A stretch of DNA of 64,000 nucleotides, taken from positions 1-64,000 of the forward strand of contig CAOKFZ010000004.1 in assembly GCA_948467875.1 (NCBI GenBank), in the 5' to 3' direction. This DNA comes from an uncultured Clostridium sp. (GTDB lineage Bacteria > Bacillota > Clostridia > TANB77 > CAG-508). The position numbers and the translations under genes were made by a program. This document shows positions 8,025-17,391 of the stretch, piece by piece. The first letter of the stretch is position 1. Each line of letters opens with the position of its first letter. Below the pieces are notes generated by a model. That model had not been told where the DNA came from. It ran no database searches and saw only the letters and a list, made by a program, of their open reading frames with translations.

Positions 8025-8579
8025 TTATGTATCAAAAAAATAGGTTGCCTCCAAATCCGCCTCATGCATCAAAAGCGCTAACGGAAATTTTTTGAAGGCT
8101 TGTCCTAATGTATTGTAGACTTCTTTTGGCTCCGTAAAGCCCATGTGCCAACGAATGCAGTATTTTTCCTCCACCGTTAGTTTAATGTATTCTGTAATCA
8201 TCATCACGCTTTTTTCGCCATGCCCATATGGAATGGTATCTTCAATCGTATAATACGGCACCTTTTCCCATTCGCCAAACGCATTTTTGGCATTTCTGTA
8301 ATCCACTTTATAAAAATTCACTTTGCAAATATCATGCAAAAGTGCAATTAAAATCAAACTTTCTTGTGAAACTTCAATTGGCACAACACAATTTTTTACT
8401 TTATCAATCAAAATTTCATACACTTTCATGCTATGTTCCAAAAGTCCACCTTCATGCGAACCGTGAAATCTTGTACTTGCTGGAGCCTTGAAAAAGTCAC
8501 TTTTTTCTATAAATTCAATTAATTTATCCATTCCCTCTCGATTAATACTTTTTAATAATCCCAAAAATTCCTCTTTCAT
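8025..8579 (-). CDS. HD-domain hydrolase
   Basis: A 184-residue protein with HD-superfamily metal-binding motifs: HGSHEGGLLEHS, then ALLHDICK (the HD pair) and a later RWHMGF. AGGAGG lies just before two consecutive ATGs; the second gives better spacing. The fold resembles small phosphohydrolases related to YhaM/dGTPase HD domains. It is 7 bases upstream of the PBP gene, so probably co-transcribed. The substrate cannot be told from sequence. Confidence 0.75.
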   Translation of the reverse strand: MKEEFLGLLKSINREGMDKLIEFIEKSDFFKAPASTRFHGSHEGGLLEHSMKVYEILIDKVKNCVVPIEVSQESLILIALLHDICKVNFYKVDYRNAKNAFGEWEKVPYYTIEDTIPYGHGEKSVMMITEYIKLTVEEKYCIRWHMGFTEPKEVYNTLGQAFKKFPLALLMHEADLEATYFFDT

Positions 8580-8650
8580 CATTTCCTCCTATTGTTCGAA
8601 ATAAATTTTATCATATTAATTTATTTTCGGCAATAGAATTTGGGATTTTT

Positions 8651-8686
8651 GTAAAAAAATAGAGCCATTTTTAAACAATGACTCTA
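8651..8686 (-). terminator. Intrinsic terminator after the P-loop kinase
   Basis: AGAGTCATT pairs with AATGGCTCT on the minus strand (8685-8661) with one wobble pair, followed by a run of seven T's. It separates the gatCAB/kinase transcript from the HD-PBP-dapF group. The remainder of 8580-8768 shows no gene. Confidence 0.75.
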
Positions 8687-8768
8687 CTTTTAAGTATACC
8701 ATATTTTTATGTAAATTTCAAGTTGACAAATTCTCAAAAATATGATATAATGAAGGGTTATGGTATTT

Positions 8769-9338
8769 TTACTTCTTCAATTCTTCTGTTAATTCTTTAA
8801 TCAAATTATCTAACACCTTTTCTCGATTATACGATGTATCAACATACCTTATCTTATATTTTTCACAATCTTGCTTAAAAATTTTACTTTTTTCAACCCA
8901 TTTTTCAGCAAAATCTAATAATTCTTCATTTGTTTTTCTAACTGTCCAATCGGTTTCTTTTTCATATTTTCTATAATTCTGAAATGCTTGCTCCGCCGCT
9001 AATTGTGCATATCCTAAAAATACTATTATGGTAGAATTATCTTGAAAAAATCTTACTGCATTTTCTGCTGATATATCACAACTATCAAAAACGTACTGAT
9101 AAATACCTTGATTATTTTTTATATGAGTTTTAAATAAGCATGCCGAAAACTTTGCAAAATCCTCCTTCATTCCTTTCCCATTATGATTATTAATTTCCAT
9201 TTGTGGAAATGTATCTTGGAACGCTCTTCTAACCGCGTCACCTGTTAAAATTTGATAATTTGGATAAATTTTATTGATGGCATATGCCAGCGTAGACTTT
9301 CCCGCCCTAGATGCACCTAAAATAACTAAATTTTTCAT
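8769..9338 (-). CDS. P-loop kinase-like protein
   Basis: A 189-residue protein beginning MKNLVILGASRAGKSTLAYA, a Walker A motif at the very N-terminus as in shikimate/gluconate and zeta-toxin-like kinases. DAVRRAFQDTFP and FDSCDISAENAVRFF follow, then a helical C-terminus with 'KYEKETDW'. It starts 6 bases after gatB and probably belongs to that transcript. The family is not clear: a small-molecule kinase is likely, the substrate unknown. Confidence 0.65.
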   Translation of the reverse strand: MKNLVILGASRAGKSTLAYAINKIYPNYQILTGDAVRRAFQDTFPQMEINNHNGKGMKEDFAKFSACLFKTHIKNNQGIYQYVFDSCDISAENAVRFFQDNSTIIVFLGYAQLAAEQAFQNYRKYEKETDWTVRKTNEELLDFAEKWVEKSKIFKQDCEKYKIRYVDTSYNREKVLDNLIKELTEELKK

Positions 9339-9344
9339 AAATAC

Positions 9345-10787
9345 CTACTTCTTCAATTCTTCTAAAAATAATTTGTTCAGCAATTGCGGATTGGCTTTTC
9401 CTTTTGTTTCCTTCATGGCTTGTCCTACCAAAAATCCCAAAGCTCTGTCTTTTCCTGCTTTGTAATCCACAATAGACTGCGGATTAGCTGCCAAAATCTT
9501 GCTAACAACTTCCTTCATGGCTCCTTCATCCGAAATTTGAACCCAACCTTTTTCCTCAATAATCTGGCTTGGCGCAGCATTTGGATGAACAAACAATTCT
9601 TCCAAAACCTTTTTCGCGATGCTTGAACTAATCGTGCCTTTGTCAATTAGCTCCACCAACTCGCCCAATTCTTTTCCTGTAAACGGAATATTTTCCGGCT
9701 CCTCTTCTCGCTCATTCAAAATTCTTGCAATTTCGGACATCATCAAATTGCTTGCCGTTTTTGGATTTTTGCAAACCTCAATCGCCTCTTCAAACATATC
9801 GGAATAATATTTTGAACTTGTTACAAAATTCGCCGCTTTTGGGATTAGCTGATATTCTTCCAAATATCGTTTTTTGCGCGACTCTGGCAATTCTGGCAAA
9901 GCCTTTTTGATATTTTCAATATACTCATCAGACAATTTAATTGCCACCAAATCTGGATCTGGGAAATAACGGTAATCTTCCGCATCTTCTTTGTCTCTCA
10001 TAGAGAATGTTCTGCCAGAAATATCATCCCAACGAAGCGTTTCCTGCTCCACAACTTCGCCATTTTCAAGCGCTTCAATTTGACGATTTGCTTCATATTC
10101 AATCTCGCGGACAATGCTGCGAAAAGAATTCATATTTTTACATTCTGTTCTTGTTCCAAATTCCTTTGCACCCTTTTTGCGAACAGAAACGTTCACATCT
10201 GCGCGAAGGGAACCTTCTTGCATTTTGCAATCCGAAATTCCAATATATTCAAAAATGGATTTCAATTTTCTAAGATATGCTTCTGCCTCTTGTGAGCTAC
10301 GCAAATCTGGCTCAGAAACGCATTCAATCAGCGGAACACCAGCTCTGTTTAAATCCACAAAAGTGCCTCTTCCATAATCGTCATGATTCAATTTTCCAGC
10401 ATCTTCCTCGATGTGAATACGCAATAAACGTATCTTTTTTTCGCCTTCTTCTGTTTCAATTGTGACATACCCATTTTGACACAATGGCATATCATATTGC
10501 GAGATTTGGTAGGCTTTTGGCAAATCTGGGTAAAAATAATTTTTTCGATCATTTTTGCTATTTTGCGAAATCATACAATTCGTAGCAAGCCCTGCTTTGA
10601 CTGCATATTCCACGACTTTTTCGTTTAAAACAGGCAACGTTCCTGGCATTGCCATACAAATTGGACAACAATGCGTATTAGGCTCGCCACCAAATTCATT
10701 TTGGCAACTACAAAATATTTTTGTTCTAGTCGAAAGCTCACAATGCACTTCCAAACCAATTACCATTTCATAATCTTCTTTTGACAT
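9345..10787 (-). CDS. gatB: Asp-tRNA(Asn)/Glu-tRNA(Gln) amidotransferase subunit B
   Basis: A 480-residue protein starting YEMVIGLEVHCELST, with the kinase-like cradle (DRKNYFYPDLPKAYQ, GRGTFVDLNRAGVPLIE) and a YqeY-like tail ending QLLNKLFLEEL. GatB activates mischarged Glu-tRNA(Gln) or Asp-tRNA(Asn) and accepts ammonia from GatA. AAGGAGG precedes the ATG. The operon order is gatC, gatA, a small membrane gene, gatB, kinase. No in-frame CGG. Confidence 0.95.
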   Translation of the reverse strand: MSKEDYEMVIGLEVHCELSTRTKIFCSCQNEFGGEPNTHCCPICMAMPGTLPVLNEKVVEYAVKAGLATNCMISQNSKNDRKNYFYPDLPKAYQISQYDMPLCQNGYVTIETEEGEKKIRLLRIHIEEDAGKLNHDDYGRGTFVDLNRAGVPLIECVSEPDLRSSQEAEAYLRKLKSIFEYIGISDCKMQEGSLRADVNVSVRKKGAKEFGTRTECKNMNSFRSIVREIEYEANRQIEALENGEVVEQETLRWDDISGRTFSMRDKEDAEDYRYFPDPDLVAIKLSDEYIENIKKALPELPESRKKRYLEEYQLIPKAANFVTSSKYYSDMFEEAIEVCKNPKTASNLMMSEIARILNEREEEPENIPFTGKELGELVELIDKGTISSSIAKKVLEELFVHPNAAPSQIIEEKGWVQISDEGAMKEVVSKILAANPQSIVDYKAGKDRALGFLVGQAMKETKGKANPQLLNKLFLEELKK

Positions 10788-10804
10788 ATTAACCTCCTTA
10801 ATAA

Positions 10805-11188
10805 TTAGTCATTATTTTTAAAATACTCTGAAAAAGATTTTATCGACTTTACCATGCAAAAAAATATTGCAAAAATAGTAATTATAAAAGCCAATAAAAG
10901 TGGAAAACAAAGCATTATACCAAGTGGTCCTGTTACACCATTTACATCTGTCATGCTTTCTAATAAATCTGGCAGCAACTCCATCATCCCGAGATTATAT
11001 GCCAAACCAAAAAGCAAAAGTGCTACCAAAAACCAAATGACTCCTTTTACCATTCCATTTTTCTCTTTATTTCTTGTATCTTTTTTGGATACTTCTATTC
11101 CAGTTGTTATTTTACCATTTTTTACTGCCCAAAATAATGAAACTGGCATAACTATATAAATAATAAATAAAAACAAATACACAATCAT
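10805..11188 (-). CDS. Small three-helix membrane protein inside the gatCAB operon
   Basis: A 127-residue protein with hydrophobic segments near residues 2-22, 48-70 and 85-112, the middle loop being basic and lysine-rich. AAAAGGAG precedes the ATG. It lies 12 bases after gatA and 17 before gatB, which otherwise form a standard operon. I do not recognise the family. The position implies constitutive co-expression with tRNA amidation rather than a proven link. Confidence 0.7.
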   Translation of the reverse strand: MIVYLFLFIIYIVMPVSLFWAVKNGKITTGIEVSKKDTRNKEKNGMVKGVIWFLVALLLFGLAYNLGMMELLPDLLESMTDVNGVTGPLGIMLCFPLLLAFIITIFAIFFCMVKSIKSFSEYFKNND

Positions 11189-11200
11189 TATTTTCTCCTT

Positions 11201-12671
11201 TTACTCTTTAAACATTGGTTGATTTTTTTCTCTAAAATTTGTGTTTTGCTCATATGTGTAGGCTGCGCGGAAAATGGTTTCTTCTGCAAATGGCTTGCTA
11301 ATTAATTGAAAACCAATTGGCAAACCTTTAGAGTCCACTCCACATGGCACACTCATGCCTGGCAAACCTCCAATGTTGACTGGAACGGTACAAATATCCG
11401 CCATATACATTTCCAACGGACTTGCCATTTTTTCTCCCAATTTAAAGGCAGTTGTTGGAGAAACTGGTGTTAACAATAAATCATATTTTTCAAATAACTC
11501 GCCATACGCATTTTTGATTAAAGTTCGCACCTTTTGCGCCTTTTTGTAATACGCATCATAATATCCAGAACTTAGCACATAAGTTCCCAAAATAATTCTT
11601 CTTTTGACTTCTGCACCAAAACCTTCACTTCTCGAATTTTTATAAATATCCTTCAAATTGCTGAATTTCTCGCTTCTATATCCATAGCGAATTCCGTCAA
11701 ATCTTCCCAAATTAGAACTTGCCTCTGCACAAGCAATCATATAATATACGGCAGATGCATATTTTCCAACATCTAATGAACATTCTTCCACTGTCGCACC
11801 AAGCTCTTGATACTTCTTTATTACTTGAAACATTTCTTCTTTGACTTCCGCGCTGGTTCCTTCTCCTAAATATTCTCTTGGAACTCCTATTTTCATGCCT
11901 TTTACATCATTCACAAGGCTCTTTGTATAGTCCTTCTTTGGCATATTGCTTGAGGTTGTATCTTTTTCGTCATGCCCAGCAATCAAATTCAATAAATGAG
12001 CACTATCTGTCACATCTTTTGTAATTGGACCAATTTGGTCAAGTGATGATGCATAGGCAATCAAACCAAATCTCGAAACCAATCCATAGGTTGGTTTTAA
12101 GCCAACTACGCCACATAAACCTGCTGGCTGACGAATGGAACCACCTGTATCACTTCCGAAGCGTCCAAGGCGCCATATTGGCGCTTACAGCTGCTGCACT
12201 TCCACCTGATGAACCACCTGGTACTCTTGACAAATCCCACGGATTATGTGTCGCAAAAAAGTTTGACGTCTCTGTTGAACTTCCCATGGCAAACTCGTCC
12301 ATATTCAATTTTCCCAAATAAATCATATTTTCTTGGTTCAATTTTTCAATAACTGTTGCATCATATGGTGCCACAAAGTTTTCCAACATTTTTGAACCAC
12401 AAGTTGTCTTGGTACCAGTAATGCACATATTATCTTTTATAGCAATTGGAATTCCTGCAAATTTTCCCAGTTTTTCTCCTGCTTTTCTTTTGGCATCCAC
12501 TTCTTTAGCTTGTTGCATCGCTTGTTCTTCCAATGTTGTAATATAGGCTTTGACAGCGCCATCTTTTTCCCTAATGCGCTCAAAATAACTCTTTACAATT
12601 TGCTCAGATGTTATTTCATTTTTTTCTAATTTGTCCATTAATTCATGAACCGTTAATTCATAAAGTTCCAT
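11201..12671 (-). CDS. gatA: Asp/Glu-tRNA amidotransferase subunit A, encoded across a +1 shift at CGG
   Basis: Residues 1-171 are read in one frame up to [11 protein letters not shown] follows at 12158-12156, and staying in frame stops two codons later. Skipping the C gives [13 protein letters not shown] and 318 residues in all, total 489, the normal GatA length. Lys79 (AIKDN) and Ser154 (GGSSGGS) of the amidase triad lie before the shift and Ser178 (TGGSI) lies six residues after it, numbering as known for bacterial GatA. Without the shift the enzyme lacks its nucleophile. Ammonia from glutamine is passed to GatB. The gene should be essential where GlnRS or AsnRS is missing. Confidence 0.9.
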
Positions 12672-12688
12672 TTTTAAGCATTCCTCCT

Positions 12689-12979
12689 TTAATTAATCAC
12701 TTTTGGAATTTGAAACATTCCTTCCTCTTGCGTTGGTGCATTTTGCAACAAAGCATCTCGATCTTCAAATGCCACCACTTCGTCTTTTCTAAATACATTT
12801 TTTTGCTCTGCTGCACCAATGGTTTCATCTATATTCGATGTATCTAATTGATTAATCATTTCTGCATAGCTCAAAATTTCCTGCATATCTTGCGTATATC
12901 TGTCAATTTCGGCATCTGTTAAATGAAGCATTGCCAATTTTGCTATATGAATAATCTCTTCTTTAGAAATATCTGCCAT
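12689..12979 (-). CDS. gatC: Asp-tRNA(Asn)/Glu-tRNA(Gln) amidotransferase subunit C
   Basis: A 96-residue protein beginning ADISKEEIIHIAKLAMLHLT, the GatC signature, with the C-terminal FRKDEV linker that wraps the GatA-GatB interface. First gene of the operon, 17 bases before gatA. Confidence 0.92.
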   Translation of the reverse strand: MADISKEEIIHIAKLAMLHLTDAEIDRYTQDMQEILSYAEMINQLDTSNIDETIGAAEQKNVFRKDEVVAFEDRDALLQNAPTQEEGMFQIPKVIN

Positions 12980-13014
12980 TTTCTTTCCCTCCTTAAATTT
13001 TCTCTTATTCTTGC

Positions 13015-13043
13015 ATTATATAACGAATTTAAAAAAATTACAA
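13015..13043 (-). promoter_or_regulatory. Promoter of the gatCAB operon
   Basis: TTGTAA at 13043-13038, a 17-base spacer, and TATAAT at 13020-13015 on the minus strand, 36 bases upstream of gatC. Confidence 0.75.
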
Positions 13044-13062
13044 TAAAAAATTTAAGATAAAC

Positions 13063-13092
13063 ACAAAAAAGGAGAATTTTTCATTCTCCTTT
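13063..13092 (-). terminator. Terminator after the ileS-vanZ pair
   Basis: On the minus strand AAAGGAGAAT pairs with ATTCTCCTTT around a 5-base loop and runs into T's (13092-13063). It sits between the vanZ-like stop and the gatC promoter. Confidence 0.8.
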
Positions 13093-13126
13093 CCTGCAAT
13101 ATTCAAATTCACACAATTTTCACTCA

Positions 13127-13633
13127 TTAATGATAGTAAAAAATCATAGCCAATAAACTGATAATCGCAACCATAAGTGCAAATGCTCCAATCAAAAGAT
13201 TAAGCTTTTTTTCGTTTTCAAACTTGACCAGCCACTTTTGATAAAAAATAACTCCAATATAGCCCCCCAAAACGTTTAGGATAATATCGTCTATGTCTCC
13301 AACACCCTTTTTAAACGTATATTGTACAATTTCGACACCTAAACTTGTTAGAAATACCCAAAAAATTGCTTTTTTCTTATTTTTCTCATGCATAAAAATC
13401 ATACAATAAATCCCCAATGGCACAAACAAAAGAATATTTCCAAACAAATTGCTAAAAACAAAAATATGAAAAATATTTCTTGACAAGAAACTATTGATTG
13501 TGTGAAACGGGATGAGATTTATGGTTCTCGTCAGATGGGTGGCTCGAAATAATATCGCAAGCGACATGATTACATAAAAAGCAAAAATACTATAAAATAA
13601 AATTTTATGCAATATATGGCGTTTTTTCTCCAT
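13127..13633 (-). CDS. VanZ-like membrane protein
   Basis: A 168-residue protein. The ATG at 13633 is chosen because AAGGAGA lies 9 bases upstream, inside the end of ileS. It has four to five transmembrane helices and VanZ-family features: NLIPFHTIN, the FGNILLFVPLG helix and the GVEIVQ...GDIDDIILNVLGG segment. VanZ proteins lower susceptibility to glycopeptides such as teicoplanin in some hosts; most chromosomal homologues have unknown function. It overlaps no functional part of ileS. Confidence 0.85.
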   Translation of the reverse strand: MEKKRHILHKILFYSIFAFYVIMSLAILFRATHLTRTINLIPFHTINSFLSRNIFHIFVFSNLFGNILLFVPLGIYCMIFMHEKNKKKAIFWVFLTSLGVEIVQYTFKKGVGDIDDIILNVLGGYIGVIFYQKWLVKFENEKKLNLLIGAFALMVAIISLLAMIFYYH

Positions 13634-13647
13634 ATTCACAAATCTCC

Positions 13648-16425
13648 TTATGATTTCATTACTTCTGCACAGTCGTGGCACAAGGTTGGATAATCGCTAT
13701 CTTCTCCCACAGTTGTTGAATATTGCCAACAACGCTCACATTTTTCGCCATCTGCTTTTTTGATTTCCACACCAATGCCAACTTCCTCGTCCTGATTTCT
13801 TCTATTTTCGCTAATCTCTAATTCGGAAACCAAACAAATTTCTCTCAATATTTCCAAATTATTTTTGATAAAATCATGTTCTTCTGCTTCTGCATACAAA
13901 ATCACTTTTGCTTCCAAAGATAATCCAATCTTCTTTTCAGCCCTTGCTATTTCTAGTTTTTTGGCAACTGCCTCTTTGATTTTGATTAATCTCTCCCATT
14001 TTAATGACAAAGTTTGATTTTCATATTTCGCATTTACTTTTGGATAAAAATCAAGCATGACACTTTCTCGATTTTCGCCATTTCTATGTGGCATATGCTG
14101 CCAAATTTCTTCTGCCGTAAAACATGTCATCGGTGCCAAAATACGAACTAAACTTGACAAAATTTCATACATCGTCGTTTGTGCTGCTCTTCTTTCCACA
14201 CAATCTACACGATATGTGTATAACCTATTTTTGATAATATCCAAATAGAATGAACTCATATCCACCACGCAGAATTGGTTTAAAGCACGATATGCAATAT
14301 GAAAATCATACGTATCATAGGCTTTTGTGCAATCTTTAATCAAGCGATTTAATTTCGTCAAAGCCCATTTATCAATTTCCAACAAATCTTCATATGGCAC
14401 TGGATTGTTGACATCAAAATCAGAAATATTTCCTAACATATATCTGGCTGTATTTCTAATTTTACGATAAACTTCTGTCACTTGCTTGATGATATCTTTT
14501 GATACACTAATATCCGATTTATAATCAGACGCCAAAACCCAAAGCCTTAAAACATCGGCACCTGACTGACTAATCACATCTTTGGGCTCAATTCCATTTC
14601 CCAAAGACTTTGACATTTTTCTACCTTTTTCGTCAACTGTATAACCATGTGTCAAAACTTCTTTGTATGGTGCTTTTCCTTTTGTAGCAATCGAAGTCAA
14701 AAGCGAAGATTGGAACCAGCCACGATATTGGTCACTTCCTTCTAAATATAAATCTGCTTCTGGAAGTTCACGCTCTGCCAAAACAGATTCATGCGTCGAA
14801 CCAGAATCAAACCACACATCCATAATATCCGTTTCTTTGACAAACTCTGTACAACCACATTCACATTTGGCATTTTCTGGCATCAATTCTTTGACGTCCA
14901 TGTCAAACCAAGCATTAGAACCTTTTTCCGCAAAAATTTTCTGCACTTTTTCTAAAGACTCAGGCGTTACATATTCTTTTTCGCAATCCTTGCAATAAAA
15001 AACCGGAATTGGAACACCCCAAGTACGTTGGCGAGAAATACACCAATCATTTCTTTCTTCCACCATTTTGGTAATTCTCTCTTCGCCCCAAGCAGGATAC
15101 CATTTCACATTTTTGATGGCATCTAATGTTTCTTTGCGGAAACCGTCAACAGAAGCAAACCATTGCTTGGTGGCCCTAAAAATCACTGGCTTTTTGCATC
15201 TCCAACAATGTGGATAAGAGTGATTTACTTTTTGACTTGCCAACAATAAGCCATTTTCTTCCAACCAATTGATAATCGTTTTGTCTGATTTGGCATAAAA
15301 TTGTCCCGCAAATGGTCCTGCTTCATTGGTTTGATGCCCTTTTCCATCCACACAAACCACAATTTCCAAACCATTTCTCAAACCACACAAATAATCCTCT
15401 TTACCGTAGCCCGGAGCCGTGTGAACCGCGCCTGTACCAGTTTCCAGCTCAACTAAAATAGTATCATCAGAACCCAAAACAACTCTAGAATCTCTGTCAA
15501 AAAATGGATGTTTACAAATTACGCCTTCTAGCTCTTTGCCTTCCAATTCTTGCACCGTTTTATAATCTTTTATGCCAGCAATTGTCATAACTTTTTCAAC
15601 TAATTCAGTTGCCACAATTACTTTTTCTTTGCCAATATCAACAATACTATATTTAAAATCTGCGCCTACTGTAATTCCCATATTTCCCGGAAGTGTCCAA
15701 GGTGTTGTTGTCCAAATGACAACAAATGTATCTTTTTCGTCAAATTTTCCTTTCGCATCTTTGACTGGAAATTTCACATAAGCTGTCATGGAATCCACAT
15801 CTTTATATTCAATTTCTGCTTCTGCTAACGCTGTTTCGCAATCGGTGCACCAATACACTGGTTTTAGTCCTTTATAAATGTAGCCTTTTTTGAACATGTC
15901 GCCAAAAACACCAATTTGTTTAGCTTCCATTTGTGGCTGATAAGTAATGTATGGATTTTTCCAATCTCCTAAAACGCCAAGTCTTTTGAAACCTTCAATT
16001 TGCTTATCTTTGTATTCTTGCGTAAATTGCTTGCAAGTATCTCGAAACTGTGAAACTGGAATTTCATCTCGATTTAATCCTAATTTTTCAATTGCCTTTT
16101 TCTCTGTTGGCATACCATGTGTATCAAAACCGGGAATATATGGCGTATCAAAACCTTGCAAATTTTTATAACGAACAATGGTATCTTTCAAAACCTTGTT
16201 TAGCGCATGCCCAATATGAATTTCGCCATTGGCATAAGGAGGCCCATCATGCAATATAAATGGTGTTTTTCCTTTATTTTTTTCTAACATTTTTTCATAC
16301 AAATCATTTTCAAACACTTTTTCCGCAATTTTAGGTTCATTCTCTGGCAAATTTCCTCTCATTGGAAAATCTGTTTTCGGCAAATTTAGTGTTTTCCCAT
16401 AATCAACTTTTTCTTCGTCACTCAT
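13648..16425 (-). CDS. ileS: Isoleucyl-tRNA synthetase
   Basis: A 925-residue class I synthetase: PPYANGEIHIGHALNK (HIGH), an editing domain (TTTPWTLPGN), KMSKSLGN, an anticodon-binding region and a C-terminal zinc site (CERCW ... CHDC), as in bacterial-type IleRS. It charges tRNA-Ile and clears Val-tRNA-Ile. No T-box leader is visible in the 170-base upstream gap. None of the 925 codons is CGG although out-of-frame CGG is frequent in the gene. Confidence 0.97.
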   Translation of the reverse strand: MSDEEKVDYGKTLNLPKTDFPMRGNLPENEPKIAEKVFENDLYEKMLEKNKGKTPFILHDGPPYANGEIHIGHALNKVLKDTIVRYKNLQGFDTPYIPGFDTHGMPTEKKAIEKLGLNRDEIPVSQFRDTCKQFTQEYKDKQIEGFKRLGVLGDWKNPYITYQPQMEAKQIGVFGDMFKKGYIYKGLKPVYWCTDCETALAEAEIEYKDVDSMTAYVKFPVKDAKGKFDEKDTFVVIWTTTPWTLPGNMGITVGADFKYSIVDIGKEKVIVATELVEKVMTIAGIKDYKTVQELEGKELEGVICKHPFFDRDSRVVLGSDDTILVELETGTGAVHTAPGYGKEDYLCGLRNGLEIVVCVDGKGHQTNEAGPFAGQFYAKSDKTIINWLEENGLLLASQKVNHSYPHCWRCKKPVIFRATKQWFASVDGFRKETLDAIKNVKWYPAWGEERITKMVEERNDWCISRQRTWGVPIPVFYCKDCEKEYVTPESLEKVQKIFAEKGSNAWFDMDVKELMPENAKCECGCTEFVKETDIMDVWFDSGSTHESVLAERELPEADLYLEGSDQYRGWFQSSLLTSIATKGKAPYKEVLTHGYTVDEKGRKMSKSLGNGIEPKDVISQSGADVLRLWVLASDYKSDISVSKDIIKQVTEVYRKIRNTARYMLGNISDFDVNNPVPYEDLLEIDKWALTKLNRLIKDCTKAYDTYDFHIAYRALNQFCVVDMSSFYLDIIKNRLYTYRVDCVERRAAQTTMYEILSSLVRILAPMTCFTAEEIWQHMPHRNGENRESVMLDFYPKVNAKYENQTLSLKWERLIKIKEAVAKKLEIARAEKKIGLSLEAKVILYAEAEEHDFIKNNLEILREICLVSELEISENRRNQDEEVGIGVEIKKADGEKCERCWQYSTTVGEDSDYPTLCHDCAEVMKS

Positions 16426-16456
16426 CTATATATCCTCCTAATCATTTTTGATATAT

Positions 16457-16485
16457 ATATTATCATAATTTCACGTTTTCGTCAA
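16457..16485 (-). promoter_or_regulatory. ileS promoter
   Basis: TTGACG at 16485-16480, a 17-base spacer and TAATAT at 16462-16457 on the minus strand, about 32 bases before ileS. The short leader leaves no room for a T-box. Confidence 0.7.
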
Positions 16486-16539
16486 CCACAAAAGCAAGAG
16501 AAATTTTTCAAAAAAATTTACACTTTTTTTGAAAAAGGC

Positions 16540-16568
16540 TTGCATTTTATGAATATTCATGTTAAAAT
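16540..16568 (+). promoter_or_regulatory. rpsT promoter
   Basis: TTGCAT at 16540-16545, a 17-base spacer and TAAAAT at 16563-16568, divergent from the ileS promoter and 44 bases before the rpsT start. Confidence 0.7.
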
Positions 16569-16611
16569 AAGGAAAGTAAATTTATAATGTCAAATTATGG
16601 GAGGTGCAAAA

Positions 16612-16875
16612 ATGCCAAATATTAAATCTGCTATTAAAAGAACTAGAGTTATCGAGACAAAAACACGTAGAAATAAAATGATAAAATCAGCTACTCGAAC
16701 AGCCATTAGAAATTTTTCAGAAGTTGTTGAAGCTGGAGATAAATCAAAAGCAGAAGAAACATTTAAATTAGCTGTTAAAAAAATTGACCAAGCTTGTTCA
16801 AAAGGTGTCATCAAAAAGAATACAGCATCTAGAAAAAAATCTGCTTTGGCAAAAAAATTAAATACTGTAAAATAA
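16612..16875 (+). CDS. rpsT: 30S ribosomal protein bS20
   Basis: An 87-residue basic protein starting MPNIKSAIKRTRVIETK, typical of S20, which binds 16S rRNA early in 30S assembly. The start is set by GGGAGGTG seven bases upstream; an earlier in-frame ATG lies before that site. Monocistronic, with its own promoter and terminator. Confidence 0.95.
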   Translation: MPNIKSAIKRTRVIETKTRRNKMIKSATRTAIRNFSEVVEAGDKSKAEETFKLAVKKIDQACSKGVIKKNTASRKKSALAKKLNTVK

Positions 16876-16902
16876 TCGCCTGTTCAAGACGATTATTTTT
16901 TT
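16870..16902 (+). terminator. rpsT terminator
   Basis: AAATAATCG pairs with CGATTATTT around an 11-base loop, followed by a T-run. The stem includes the stop codon. Confidence 0.85.
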
Positions 16903-17002
16903 CCAACTATTTCATTTGCAATTTGCCTTCTAACATGTTACGATTAATTTAACAGGATTAAATATTAAAAAATTCAAAATTTTTACTTTTAGGAGGTTAT
17001 CT

Positions 17003-17254
17003 ATGCAACATTTTATTGATAAATATAAACCTTATTTTGAACCAAAATCCATTCACTTAATCAAGCAATGCTTTATTGTCTCTATGATTACTTGTTTAAT
17101 TGGCATTCTTCTACTTTCCTTTTACAATACTTATTACATATCGATTAATCTTTATCGAGCAAGCATTATTATTTATCGAACAGGACTTATGATTGGCTTA
17201 TTCCCTGTCGCCTTTGCATTAGTAATTGGAAAATGGAAAAAAGAAAATAGTTAA
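17003..17254 (+). CDS. Small two-helix membrane protein
   Basis: An 83-residue protein with hydrophobic segments near residues 25-44 and 58-76 and a basic tail (GKWKKENS). TTAGGAGG lies 9 bases before the ATG. No family is recognised. It is convergent with the GdpP-like gene and separated from it by a long inverted repeat. Confidence 0.65.
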   Translation: MQHFIDKYKPYFEPKSIHLIKQCFIVSMITCLIGILLLSFYNTYYISINLYRASIIIYRTGLMIGLFPVAFALVIGKWKKENS

Positions 17255-17256
17255 AA

Positions 17257-17385
17257 AAAGCGTGAGAAATTTTGCTTTGCAAAATTTCACTCACCTATAT
17301 TTCTTAGCTTTCTCCATATTTTCTAAAATAATTATATTATAAAAGCGAGTGAAATTTTTGACAAAGCAAAAATTTCTCACGCTTT
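17257..17385. repeat. Long imperfect inverted repeat with nested palindromes
   Basis: The left arm (about 17257-17296, core AGCGTGAGAAATTTTGC) and right arm (about 17343-17385, core GCGAGTGAAATTTTTG) are near reverse complements of about 40 bases, separated by about 46 bases. Each arm also contains its own smaller palindrome (GAAATTTTGC...GCAAAATTTC). It lies between two convergent genes, so it could act as a bidirectional terminator; its size and nested symmetry also suit a small non-autonomous repeat element. Confidence 0.75.
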
Positions 17386-17391
17386 TATTTT

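Noticed and set aside
11201..12671. gatA, flavodiiron protein and amidase as ordinary pseudogenes
   Set aside because: Each has a single lesion of identical form, no other stops or decay, intact binding sites, and one gene is normally essential.
16426..16590. T-box riboswitch before ileS
   Set aside because: The leader after the promoter is about 30 bases and no T-box motif or antiterminator is present.
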